DNA from: Cupriavidus malaysiensis
GTDB lineage: Bacteria > Pseudomonadota > Gammaproteobacteria > Burkholderiales > Burkholderiaceae
Direction: 5' to 3'
Length of the DNA stretch: 64,000 nt
Assembly (NCBI RefSeq): GCF_001854325.1
Contig: NZ_CP017754.1
Coordinates: forward strand, 1,116,001-1,180,000
Part shown: one piece after another, positions 36,033-43,964 of the stretch
Position numbering within the stretch: the stretch's first letter is position 1
How the letters are laid out: each line of letters opens with the position of its first letter
Notes under the pieces: generated by a model
The model's input: the letters and a program-made list of their open reading frames with translations, nothing else
The model's database searches: none
Told to the model about the DNA's origin: nothing
Position numbers and translations under genes: made by a program

Positions 36033-37220
36033 ATGTTCGAACTCACCGCACAACAGAAGGCACTTCAGGGCAGGGCGCGCGAGCTCGCGCAGGGCGTGTT
36101 CGCCCCCACCGCCGCCGCCACCGACGAGACGGAGGCCTATCCGTGGGCGAATGTCGAGCGCCTGCGCGCCGAGGGCTTCATGGGGATGACGATCCCCAAG
36201 GCGCTCGGCGGGCAGGGCCGCAGCTATCACGATACCGTCATCGTGATCGAGGAGATGGCCAAGGCCTGCGCCACCATGGGGCGCATCACGGTCGAGGCCA
36301 ACCTGGGCGCGATCGGCGCCATCATGCGCTACGGCACCGACGCGCAGCGCCGGCTCGCGGCCGAGGCCGTGCTCGGCGGCGACAAGCCGGCCATCTGCAT
36401 CTCCGAGCCGAACGCCGGCAGCGCGGCCAGCGAGATGACGACGCGCGCGGACCGCCTGGGCGATCACTACATCCTCAACGGCGAGAAGTACTGGATCACC
36501 GGCGGCGGCGTGTCCCGGCTGCATCTCATCTTTGCCCGCGTCTTCGACGATGGCATCGAGCAGGGTATCGGCGCCTTCCTCTGCATGCGCGACGGCGACA
36601 GCCCGCAGGGCCTGGTGGTGGGCCGGCGGCTGTATGCGATGGGGGTGCGGGGCATTCCGGAAACCCATCTCGAGTTCCACGACCTCAAGCTCCACAAATC
36701 CATGCTGGTGGTGCCGCCGGGCGGGCTGCAGCGCGGCTTCGCGGCCCTGATGAACGCCTACAACGCGCAGCGCGTCGGTGCCGGCACGGTGGCATTGGGC
36801 ATCGCCCAAGGGGCCTATGAAGAGGCCGTGGCCTATGCGAAATCCCGCGAGCAGTTCGGACGCCCGATCGCGGAGTTCCAGGGCCTCCAGTGGATGATCA
36901 GCGATATGTCGATCCAGCTCGAGGCCGCCCGCCTGCTGCTGCACGCGGCCGCATGCAGCGGCGCAGATTTCCCCGACATCGCCATGGCCGCCCGCGCCAA
37001 GATCTTCGCCGCCGAGACCGCCAACAAGGTCGCCAGCGATGCCCTGCAGGTCCACGGCTCCTCGGGCTACGGCCGCCACCTGCCGATGGAGCGGCACGTG
37101 CGCGACGCCAGGATGTTCACCATCGCCGGCGGGACCGCGCAGATCCTGCGGACGCAGGTGGCCGGGAGCATCCTGGGCATGAAGCTGCCGCAGACCAGGC
37201 AGGGGTACCTGGCGCGGTAA
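36033..37220 (+). CDS. acd: Acyl-CoA-dehydrogenase-fold enzyme, probable 3-sulfinopropionyl-CoA desulfinase
   Basis: FAD enzyme of 395 residues with the acyl-CoA dehydrogenase fold: helical N-terminus, beta domain with ISEPNAGSAASEMTTRAD and KYWITGGG, and C-terminal helices ending GYGRHLPMERHVRDARMF. The usual catalytic Glu in the I-Y-E-G-T loop is Gly366 here (TIAGGTAQILR), and the alternative isovaleryl-type Glu position is Gln246 (NAYNAQRVG). Arg84 (TMGRITVEAN) is present. As I recall, Arg84 and Gln246 are the marks of the Advenella 3-sulfinopropionyl-CoA desulfinase, which releases sulfite and propionyl-CoA without dehydrogenation. The preceding CoA-transferase gene supports this. A plain dehydrogenase is unlikely without the base. 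Confidence 0.85.
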   Translation: MFELTAQQKALQGRARELAQGVFAPTAAATDETEAYPWANVERLRAEGFMGMTIPKALGGQGRSYHDTVIVIEEMAKACATMGRITVEANLGAIGAIMRYGTDAQRRLAAEAVLGGDKPAICISEPNAGSAASEMTTRADRLGDHYILNGEKYWITGGGVSRLHLIFARVFDDGIEQGIGAFLCMRDGDSPQGLVVGRRLYAMGVRGIPETHLEFHDLKLHKSMLVVPPGGLQRGFAALMNAYNAQRVGAGTVALGIAQGAYEEAVAYAKSREQFGRPIAEFQGLQWMISDMSIQLEAARLLLHAAACSGADFPDIAMAARAKIFAAETANKVASDALQVHGSSGYGRHLPMERHVRDARMFTIAGGTAQILRTQVAGSILGMKLPQTRQGYLAR

Positions 37221-37259
37221 GCCGGACGTCGCGGCGCGCCGGAGCGCGCTGCGCAGGCC

Positions 37260-38171
37260 TCAGGCCGTCTTCTTCGCCGGCAGCGTCTTCGCCTGCTGCC
37301 ACAGCGCCCACGCCGCGGGCGAGAGGCGCTTCTCGCTCAGGCACGCCAGGCCGATGCGGCGCGATGCGCGCGGCGCGAGGCTGCGATACACCACGCCCTC
37401 GAACCTGGCCGGCGCGGCCAGCGCGGCGATGATGGACACGCCTTGCCCGCGCGCCACGAATTCCAGGATCGACAGCAGCTGGGACAGCTCGTGCGTCACC
37501 GTGGGGCGTATCTCGGAGCGCGCGAACAGCCGCGAGACCAGCTCCTGGGAACCCGCGTGGGTCAGGACCAGGGGATAGGCGGCGAGATCCTTCAGCGAGA
37601 CCGTCGCGCGCGCGGCCAGCGGGTGCTGCTCGGGCAGTACCGCGACGAATTCATCGACCGCGAGGGGATGGGTGTCGAACTGCGCCTTGGGCAGCGTCAC
37701 CACGCCGATCTCGATGCGTTTCTCCACCAGGTCCTGCTCGATCTCCGCATCCGGCTTCTCGGTGACATAGACCTCGATACCCGGATAGCGCGCCTTGAAC
37801 TTCTCCAGCAGCGGCGGCAGCAGGTTCAGCGAAGAGCTGGGACCGAAGGAGCCGATGCGCAGCTTCCCCGTCTTCAGCCCCGCGCTGGCGGCGGCGGTCG
37901 TCTGCACCAGGTGCAGGGCCATGAAGACATCGCGCACATGGGGCAGGATCAGCTGTCCTGCATGGGTCAGCGCCAGGTGGCTCCCATTGCGGTCGACCAC
38001 CGCGGTCCCGAGCACCGTTTCGAGCGCGCGCAGCGCATGGCTGGTGGCGGAGGGCGTCATGCCCAGCCGCGCGCCGGCACTGGCGATTCCGTCGGAAGAG
38101 GCCAGCGAGAGAAAGAGCTCGAGCTGGCGCAGCGTCGGCGTGCTTTGGGCGATGTCTGGCATTGAGTTCAT
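37260..38171 (-). CDS. LysR-family regulator of the accessory cluster
   Basis: LTTR of 303 residues: winged helix at the N-terminus (TLRQLELFLSLASSDGIASAGARLGMTPSATSHALRALETVLG in parts), linker, and an effector domain with GKLRIGSFGPSSSLNLLPPLLEKF and VPLRPTVTHELSQLLS-like strips. The start MNSMPDIAQS lies inside the shared operator zone; the frame remains open upstream but that translation is not regulatory in character. It converges with the desulfinase gene (40 bp) and is divergent from the aminotransferase gene. A LysR gene beside acd and the CoA-transferase is also known from 3-sulfinopropionate degraders. It probably controls both flanking operons. Confidence 0.92.
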   Translation of the reverse strand: MNSMPDIAQSTPTLRQLELFLSLASSDGIASAGARLGMTPSATSHALRALETVLGTAVVDRNGSHLALTHAGQLILPHVRDVFMALHLVQTTAAASAGLKTGKLRIGSFGPSSSLNLLPPLLEKFKARYPGIEVYVTEKPDAEIEQDLVEKRIEIGVVTLPKAQFDTHPLAVDEFVAVLPEQHPLAARATVSLKDLAAYPLVLTHAGSQELVSRLFARSEIRPTVTHELSQLLSILEFVARGQGVSIIAALAAPARFEGVVYRSLAPRASRRIGLACLSEKRLSPAAWALWQQAKTLPAKKTA

Positions 38172-38172
38172 T

Positions 38173-38204
38173 CTCAATTGAGTGTGACGGACTTGAATTC
38201 TAGA
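38173..38204. promoter_or_regulatory. Operator zone between LysR and aminotransferase genes
   Basis: CTCAATTGAG (38173-38182) is a perfect 10-bp palindrome touching the LysR start, and TTGAATTCTAGA lies at 38193-38204. The same pair of blocks occurs before the CoA-transferase gene at 34616-34646. This is the expected position for LysR autoregulation and activation of the rightward operon. Confidence 0.7.
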
Positions 38205-38270
38205 CTGTGTTCCATCCGATCGCCCAGATCGATTCCAGCCCGGTCCCGGACCGATTCCTGCTGCAGAACC

Positions 38271-39488
38271 ATGGAGAGTTTGAAGATCATGTTTTCGACA
38301 ATGATGGCGTCGCTGCGACCCTCGCCCATCCAGGAAATGGCGGAACTGAGCCGACGCGCCGTCGCCGCCGGCCAGGACGTGGTCGACATGACGCTCGGCG
38401 AGCCCGACTTTCCCACCCCGCCGCACGTGGGCGAGGCCGCCGTCAAGGCCATCGCCGATGGCCAGACCCGCTACACGCCGATCAACGGCACGGTGAGGCT
38501 GAGAGAGGCGATCGTGGAGAAGTTCCGGCGCGAGAATGGCATCCACACCACCCCCGGCGAGATCAGCGTCGGCTGCGGCGGCAAGCAGGTGATCTACCAG
38601 GCGATGCTCGCCACGCTGAATCCGGGCGACGAGGTCCTGATCCCGGCACCTTACTGGGCATCGTACGGCGACATCGTCACCATGCATGGCGGCGTGCTCA
38701 AGCCGATCCGGACCAGCCCCGCGCAGGGCTATGCGATGCAGCCGGAAGAGCTGGAGGCGGCCATCACCGCGCGCACGAAATGGCTGATCCTGAATTCGCC
38801 GAGCAATCCCAGCGGCACGGCCTACACGCGTGCGCAGATGGAGGCGTTCTGCGCCGTGCTGCGGCGCAGTCCCAACCAGTCCTTCTTTATCCTGGCCGAC
38901 GACATCTACGAGCACATCGTGTTCGATGGCGCCGTGTTCTCGACCCTGGCGAACATCGCGCCGGATCTGAAGGACCGCATCCTGACCGTCAACGGCGTGT
39001 CCAAGGCCTATGCCATGACCGGGTGGCGCGTCGGCTTCGCATGCGGGCCCAAGCCGCTGATCGAGGCGATGACGAAGATCCAGATGCAGGTGAATTCGCA
39101 CACGTCCTCGGTTTCGCAGGCCGCGGCCGTGGCCGCGCTGGAAGGCCCGCAGGACGAGGTGCGGCGGCGGTGTGCCGCCTTCCAGGCCAGGCGCGACCTG
39201 CTGCTCGAGCGCTTCGCGCACATCGAAGGGCTGCGCACGCCGCGGCCGGAAGGGGCCTTCTATCTCTTCCCCGATGTGCGGGTCTTCATCGGCAGGTCCA
39301 GGGCGGACGGCGGCCGCATCGCCAATGACGTGGATTTCGCCGCCTATCTGCTGCAGCACGGCGTCGCCGTCGTGCCGGGGTCGGGCTTCGGCATGCCAGG
39401 CTTCATGCGCCTCTCCTACGCCACCTCGGAAGACAAGCTGGAGAGCGCGGCAGCGCGGATCAAGGCAGCCATCGAGCGGCTGCAATAG
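38271..39488 (+). CDS. Class I/II pyridoxal-phosphate aminotransferase
   Basis: PLP enzyme of 405 residues (fold type I, aspartate-aminotransferase-like). The N-terminus PIQEMAELSRRAVAAGQDVVDMTLGEPDFPTPPHV contains the substrate-specificity loop. Other parts are AYTRAQM, FFILADDIYEHIVFDG (Asp binding PLP nitrogen) and NGVSKAYAMTGWRVGFACG with the Schiff-base Lys, and the substrate Arg is in GFMRLSYATS. Starts at 38271 (MESLKIM) or 38289 (MFSTMM) are both possible. First gene of a rightward operon with a ThDP enzyme and an M20 hydrolase. Broad-specificity members accept cysteine sulfinate and homocysteine sulfinate as aspartate or glutamate analogues, which would fit the neighbouring desulfinase. 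Confidence 0.9.
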   Translation: MESLKIMFSTMMASLRPSPIQEMAELSRRAVAAGQDVVDMTLGEPDFPTPPHVGEAAVKAIADGQTRYTPINGTVRLREAIVEKFRRENGIHTTPGEISVGCGGKQVIYQAMLATLNPGDEVLIPAPYWASYGDIVTMHGGVLKPIRTSPAQGYAMQPEELEAAITARTKWLILNSPSNPSGTAYTRAQMEAFCAVLRRSPNQSFFILADDIYEHIVFDGAVFSTLANIAPDLKDRILTVNGVSKAYAMTGWRVGFACGPKPLIEAMTKIQMQVNSHTSSVSQAAAVAALEGPQDEVRRRCAAFQARRDLLLERFAHIEGLRTPRPEGAFYLFPDVRVFIGRSRADGGRIANDVDFAAYLLQHGVAVVPGSGFGMPGFMRLSYATSEDKLESAAARIKAAIERLQ

Positions 39489-39599
39489 GCCGGCGCGCCG
39501 ACCGCCGGCCGCTGGCCCCTGGTCGCGCTCGGCGCCGCGCCTTCACTCTTATCGACTGTATCAACCGGACTGCCTGTCCTACCTCGAGGATGCTTCATC

Positions 39600-41207
39600 A
39601 TGACCACTGTGTCTGAATTGATTGGCCAACGTCTCCACGCCGCCGGTTGTCGCCGCGCATTCGGCATCCCTGGCGGTGAGGTGCTTGCCGTGATGCAGGG
39701 GCTCGACCAGGCCGGCGTCAGGTTCACCCTCGTCAAGCACGAGAACGCGGGCGGCTTCATGGCCGAAGGCGTTCATCACCGCGACGGCGCGCCGGGCGTG
39801 CTGGTCGCGACCCTGGGGCCCGGCGTGGCCAATGCCGTGAACGTGGTGGCGAACGCCTGGCAGGACCGCGTGCCCATGCTCTTCCTCACCGGCTGCGTCG
39901 ACGAAAGCGAAGCGGCGACCTACACGCACCAGGTGTTCGACCACGCCCAGCTCATGCGCCCCATCACCAAGGCCTCGCTGCGCATGACGGCGGAGGCGGC
40001 CGAGGCCATCATCGACAAGGCCATCGCGATCGCCATGGACGACCCGCCGGGGCCGGTGCATATCGACGTGCCGATCTCGGTGGCCGTGCAGCCGGCGAAG
40101 CCCGCGGCCGGCAGCCGGCGCGCCGTTCCGGCGCCGAGCGTTCCCGCGGACTCGCCGGCCTTCGAGGAAGCCAGGCAGTGGCTGGCCGCGGCGAAGCGCC
40201 CGGTGATGATCGCCGGCGTCGAGGCGCTGCATCACGGCGCGCAGGACGAAGTGCGCGCGCTGGTGGAGGAACTGGGCATCCCGCTGATCACCACCTACAA
40301 GGCCAAGGGCATCGTCGACGAGCGCCATGGCTTCGTCATCGGCGGCGCGGGTTTGTCGCCCATGGCCGACAAGGTGCTGCTGCCGCTGATCCAGGAAGCG
40401 GACCTGGTATTGCTGGCCGGCTACGACCCCATCGAGATGCGCGTGAACTGGCGCAATGTATGGGGTGCGGACCAGCGGGTGGTGGAGTTCTCGGCGACGC
40501 GCAACACGCACTATATGCACCAGGCTTCCCACACCTTCGTGGGCAGTATCAAGGAAGGCCTGCGCAAGCTGCGCAGCGGGATCCGGCGCGCCTCGACCTG
40601 GTCCGCGGCGGAGGTCGGCACCATCGTCGGCGCGCTTGCCGCGATCTGCCGCACTGATGAAACGTGGGGGCCGGGCGCGATCGTCGACGTGGCGCGGCGC
40701 GTCCTTCCCGACGATACCGTGGCCTCGGTCGACAGCGGCGCGCACCGGATCCTGCTCAGCCAGAGCTGGAAATGCTATGAGCCGCGCGGCCTGATGCAGT
40801 CGTCCGGCCTGTGCACCATGGGCTGTTCGCTGCCGCTGGGCATTGGCGCCAAGCTCGCCGATCCGGCGCGCGCGGTCGCGGTATTCACCGGCGATGCCTG
40901 CCTGGAAATGACGCTGGGCGAGCTGGCCACCGCCCGCGACGCGCAGACGCCGGTCATCGTCTTTGTCTTCGCGGACGAGTCGCTCTCGCTGATCGAGATC
41001 AAGCAGCGCGCCAACGGGCAGGAGAACCTCGGCGTGGACTTCGCCGGCACCGACTTCGCCGCGGTCGGGCGCGCGCTGGGAGGCCTCGGCTTCGACGTCC
41101 GGTCCAGAGACGAACTGGAGCATGCGATCGGCCAGAGCCTGGAGGCGGATTGCTTCAGCGTGATCTGCTGCCACATCCCGCGCAAGGCGTACGACGGGCG
41201 CATCTGA
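39600..41207 (+). CDS. Thiamine-diphosphate-dependent enzyme, acetolactate-synthase-like decarboxylase
   Basis: A 535-residue ThDP enzyme with the three-domain order Pyr, central and PP. The catalytic Glu48 is in LVKHENAGGFMAEG. The central domain runs about 190-330. In the PP domain the GDG motif is GDA (431-433), and the metal-ligand segment usually read N-N-G-T/S is F-A-D-E-S, so Asn is replaced by Asp. The loop IEIKQRANGQENLGVDF follows. FAD-binding is not obvious, so a decarboxylase or ligase role is more likely than acetolactate synthesis; no small subunit gene is near. In context it could decarboxylate the 2-oxo acid made by the aminotransferase. Substrate not proven. Confidence 0.82.
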   Translation: MTTVSELIGQRLHAAGCRRAFGIPGGEVLAVMQGLDQAGVRFTLVKHENAGGFMAEGVHHRDGAPGVLVATLGPGVANAVNVVANAWQDRVPMLFLTGCVDESEAATYTHQVFDHAQLMRPITKASLRMTAEAAEAIIDKAIAIAMDDPPGPVHIDVPISVAVQPAKPAAGSRRAVPAPSVPADSPAFEEARQWLAAAKRPVMIAGVEALHHGAQDEVRALVEELGIPLITTYKAKGIVDERHGFVIGGAGLSPMADKVLLPLIQEADLVLLAGYDPIEMRVNWRNVWGADQRVVEFSATRNTHYMHQASHTFVGSIKEGLRKLRSGIRRASTWSAAEVGTIVGALAAICRTDETWGPGAIVDVARRVLPDDTVASVDSGAHRILLSQSWKCYEPRGLMQSSGLCTMGCSLPLGIGAKLADPARAVAVFTGDACLEMTLGELATARDAQTPVIVFVFADESLSLIEIKQRANGQENLGVDFAGTDFAAVGRALGGLGFDVRSRDELEHAIGQSLEADCFSVICCHIPRKAYDGRI

Positions 41208-41284
41208 GGACCGGCGCGCGGGGACGAAGGCGAGGCATGTCCCCGGCGCAAGCCCTGGCACCGGCAAGCTGACGAGGAGACAGA

Positions 41285-42466
41285 ATGAGCAGGACGGAGG
41301 AGACAGTCCCGGAGCGCACGCGATACTGGCTGAAGACCCTGATCGGCTTCAAGACCGTATCGGGCAGCGACTCGAACCTGGCGCTGCTCGAATGCGTGGA
41401 GGCCGCGCTGGCCCGGTCGGGCTTCCGCACCTTCTACAGCAAGTCGCAGGATGGGGCGCGCGCCAATCTGTTCGCGTCGATCGGAGCCGGGGACGGCGGG
41501 CTGCTGCTGTCGGGCCACACGGATGTCGTGCCCGTGGCCGGACAGGCGTGGAGCCGGCCGGCATTCGAGCTCACCGAGGATGCGCAGCGCTTCTATGGGC
41601 GCGGAACATGCGATATGAAGGGCTTCATTGCCAGCCTGCTCGGCGCGGTCGAAGCGGTCGAAGCGGCCGACCTGAGCCGGCTGGGCCAGCCCCTGCATAT
41701 CGCCCTGACCTATGACGAAGAGATCGGCTGCCTCGGCGTGCGCAGGCTGATCGAAGACCTGGCGGCGGCGCGCATACGGCCATCGGCCTGCATCGTGGGG
41801 GAGCCCACCGCCATGCAGGTGGTGCGCGCGCACAAGGGACGCCAGGCCTACCGCTGCCATGTGCAAGGCCAGGCGGCGCACTCGTCGCTGTCCGGCGCCG
41901 GCGTCAATGCGCTGCTTGCCGCCAGCCGGATCGTCGGCGCGGTGGGCGAGCGCGCGGACCTGCTGCGGCAGACCGAGCACGACGACGGCTTCTACGTGCC
42001 GTATTCGACCATGGCGCCCTGCCGCATGATGGCCGGCCACGCCAACAATGTCATCCCGGAGACGGCGGAGTTCGATTTCGATCTCCGCTTCCTGCCATCG
42101 ACCGATCCGGAGGCCGTGATGGCGCCGATCCTCGACACGGCAGCGGCGATCGAGCGGGAGATGCGGTCCAGGGTGGCCGACGCCAGCGTGCGCATCGAGC
42201 GGCGGACCTCGGTTCCCGCGCTCGCGCCGGCAGACGGCGCGAACGGTGTCGCCGCCATGGCGCTGCAGGCGGGTGCGCGGCCCGGCCGGCACGTCGCCTT
42301 CACCACCGAGGGCGGGCTCTACCAGCAGGCCGGCATTCCCGCGATCCTCTGCGGCCCGGGGGATATCGCCCAGGCGCATACGGCCGACGAGTTCATCGAC
42401 AAGTCGCAGATCGCCGCCGCGCACGTTTTCTTCGAGCGTTTGCTGGCGCTGCTCGGGCGCGGGTAG
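41285..42466 (+). CDS. M20-family amidohydrolase, ArgE-like
   Basis: Zinc metallohydrolase of 393 residues, ArgE/DapE/ACY1 family. Metal ligands and catalytic residues are seen in LSGHTDVVPVAGQAWS (His, Asp), GRGTCDMKGF (bridging Asp), TYDEEIGCLG (catalytic and ligand Glu), GEPTAMQVVRAHKG (Glu) and PGDIAQAHTADEFI (last His). A dimerisation lid lies in the middle (about 180-290). Acetylornithine deacetylase activity is possible, but its place after an aminotransferase and a ThDP enzyme suggests it frees an N-acyl amino acid that enters the pathway. Last gene of the operon. Confidence 0.88.
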   Translation: MSRTEETVPERTRYWLKTLIGFKTVSGSDSNLALLECVEAALARSGFRTFYSKSQDGARANLFASIGAGDGGLLLSGHTDVVPVAGQAWSRPAFELTEDAQRFYGRGTCDMKGFIASLLGAVEAVEAADLSRLGQPLHIALTYDEEIGCLGVRRLIEDLAAARIRPSACIVGEPTAMQVVRAHKGRQAYRCHVQGQAAHSSLSGAGVNALLAASRIVGAVGERADLLRQTEHDDGFYVPYSTMAPCRMMAGHANNVIPETAEFDFDLRFLPSTDPEAVMAPILDTAAAIEREMRSRVADASVRIERRTSVPALAPADGANGVAAMALQAGARPGRHVAFTTEGGLYQQAGIPAILCGPGDIAQAHTADEFIDKSQIAAAHVFFERLLALLGRG

Positions 42467-43036
42467 GGCTCGGGCAGGGCGCGTGCAGGGCGCGGGCAGC
42501 CCCAGCCTGCCGCCTCTCCCAGCATGCCGGGCGACGTCACGGCGTTCGCCTGGGCATGGTTCGCCATGCGGGTGGTTCCCGGCGGATAGTGCGGGCGTTC
42601 GCGGTGGGCAATGTCCTCGGTGTCATCCTTCCGCCGTCGGTGCTGAGCCAGATCGACAACCAGTCGGCAGCGCGATGCTGGCCGCCATCAACGCCGAGCA
42701 TCCGCTGTGCAACCGCCGTGCCCGGCGGTTGCTCGATCCAGGTCGTGCAGTTCCCTTGGCGCCTGCGGGCGAGCCCCGGCGCGTTGTACGGTGCCGACAC
42801 TAAGGCCGGTGGCAGCGCCGCGCCAGCCTGCCAGCGCGCGTGCGCGGCGCTGCCGCGTGACAGGCTGCAGGCAGTAGCGCCGGCATCACTGCCGCCCCCT
42901 TGAATGTGGTTCCCGCTGCCTGCACGCCATGCGCAAGTGCCGTTCATGGCGCCTGTGCAGGGTGTACGCATGACAGTGGCAATGTGATGCCGCTGTCATG
43001 AATTGCAGCCATCCGCTTCCGATCCGCAATGAAAGC
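42467..43036. other. 570-bp stretch without a recognisable gene
   Basis: Open frames exist on both strands (for example a 115-codon frame on + from 42556) but none has a ribosome site, conserved motif or family resemblance. It may be decayed coding sequence at the right edge of the accessory cluster. The only clear structure is an inverted repeat at 42969-43000. Confidence 0.5.
42969..43000. repeat. Inverted repeat upstream of small exported-protein genes
   Basis: CATGACAG-T-GGC pairs with GCC-G-CTGTCATG around an eight-base centre (11 pairs, one mismatch). It could be an operator for the genes starting at 43120, or a hairpin without a T tract. Confidence 0.6.
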
Positions 43037-43064
43037 CGGGGAATGCCGGCCAATTCCCCGTTTT
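43037..43064 (+). terminator. Terminator-like hairpin with T tract
   Basis: CGGGGAAT and ATTCCCCG (eight-base perfect stem, eight-base loop) followed by TTTT. It lies 570 bp after the M20 gene and 56 bp before the next gene, so it may end the catabolic operon or a lost gene, or attenuate the next one. Confidence 0.65.
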
Positions 43065-43119
43065 GGCGTGTGGGCCCGGCTTGTACAGTACGCCCGCATT
43101 CAACGGGTCGGATCAAGTG

Positions 43120-43563
43120 ATGGAAGCAAATCGCATTTCCAATGTCTGTGGCGCCGATGCCCGCCGCGCGGCCGGGTGGCCGCGCCGCCCGCGGCTGCCG
43201 GGGCCCGTGTGGCTGGCGGGCGCTGCCGCGCTGCTGGCCATGGCAGGCTGCGCCCAGCTGCCCGGCGAGGCGCCGGAGGGCGCCAAGCGTGGCAGCGAGG
43301 TCTTCCGCTTTGCCCTGCCCCCTGACGCGCTGGGCGCGCATGACCCGCAGCTCACCGCCGTGCTGGGCAAGGCGGGCGCGCTGGCGGCCGCGCAGAAGCA
43401 GCCCGCGACCATCCTGGTGAGCGCGCTGGGCCAGGATTTCCCTTACCTGAACCAGGCCTTGTGGGCCGGCGTGCCGGCACGTGCGGCGACGCGCGTGCGC
43501 CTGGAAAACCTCACCGTCGGCGCGGGCCAGCCCTATAGCGTGGCGATCCGCGTCGCCGAGTGA
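43120..43563 (+). CDS. Probable small lipoprotein of unknown function
   Basis: A 147-residue protein with a long basic N-terminus, a hydrophobic segment (PVWLAGAAALLAMAGC) ending in a lipobox-like MAGC, and a mature part of about 105 residues. The mature part reads as an alpha/beta domain with repeated Ala-rich helices and the strand pairs ATILVSALGQDFPYLNQAL and ATRVRLENLTVGAGQPYSVAIRV. I do not recognise the family. The start at 43120 (MEANRIS) leaves a long n-region; an upstream in-frame start at 43063 would overlap the terminator-like hairpin. It lies 14 bp before the next small exported-protein gene and near a lytic transglycosylase gene, suggesting a cell-envelope role. Confidence 0.65.
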   Translation: MEANRISNVCGADARRAAGWPRRPRLPGPVWLAGAAALLAMAGCAQLPGEAPEGAKRGSEVFRFALPPDALGAHDPQLTAVLGKAGALAAAQKQPATILVSALGQDFPYLNQALWAGVPARAATRVRLENLTVGAGQPYSVAIRVAE

Positions 43564-43577
43564 CCGGAGTCCCGCCG

Positions 43578-43937
43578 ATGCCTCGCGTCTTCGTATCCCT
43601 GCGTTTCCCCGTGCTTGCGCTTGCCGCCTGCCTGACGCTGTGGCGGCCTGCCGTGGCCGCGCCGGCCGATGGCGCGGCGCCGGACCGTGTCTATCCGCCG
43701 CTGCCGTCGATGTCCCTGCTGCCCGCCGGCACCGCAGCGGCGCCGGACGATGGCGCGGAGCCCGCGCCGTCTTCGGCGCACGCGCAAGGCCGCAAGCGGC
43801 GCGCTCCGGTGCTGCTGCCCGTGGCGCTGGTGCGCAAGCCGGCTGCTGTGCCGGCGCCACGCCTGGTGGTGTCGGAGGCATCGCATGCCTACCTGGCCGG
43901 CATCGAACAGCAGCTCGAGCAGGCGCTCAAGCGCTGA
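43578..43937 (+). CDS. Small exported protein of unknown function
   Basis: A 119-residue protein with a Sec signal (VFVSLRFPVLALAACLTLWRPAVAAPA), a Pro/Ala-rich middle with a basic strip (QGRKRRAP), and a C-terminal helix (YLAGIEQQLEQALKR). A ribosome site (CGGAGT) precedes the ATG. No known family is recognised. The arrangement with a lipoprotein-like gene before it and a lytic transglycosylase gene 27 bp after suggests a three-gene envelope unit. Confidence 0.65.
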   Translation: MPRVFVSLRFPVLALAACLTLWRPAVAAPADGAAPDRVYPPLPSMSLLPAGTAAAPDDGAEPAPSSAHAQGRKRRAPVLLPVALVRKPAAVPAPRLVVSEASHAYLAGIEQQLEQALKR

Positions 43938-43964
43938 GCCGCGCCGAGCCGCGCCGAGCATCCG

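Noticed and set aside
42556..42903. 115-codon frame as a real gene
   Set aside because: No ribosome site, no motif, and composition like other chance frames here. It may be decayed coding sequence, but I cannot name a parent.
43063..43089. TTGGCG and TACAGT as a promoter for the lipoprotein-like gene
   Set aside because: The spacing is 15 bases and the first word overlaps the T tract of the terminator-like hairpin, so the match is too weak to call.
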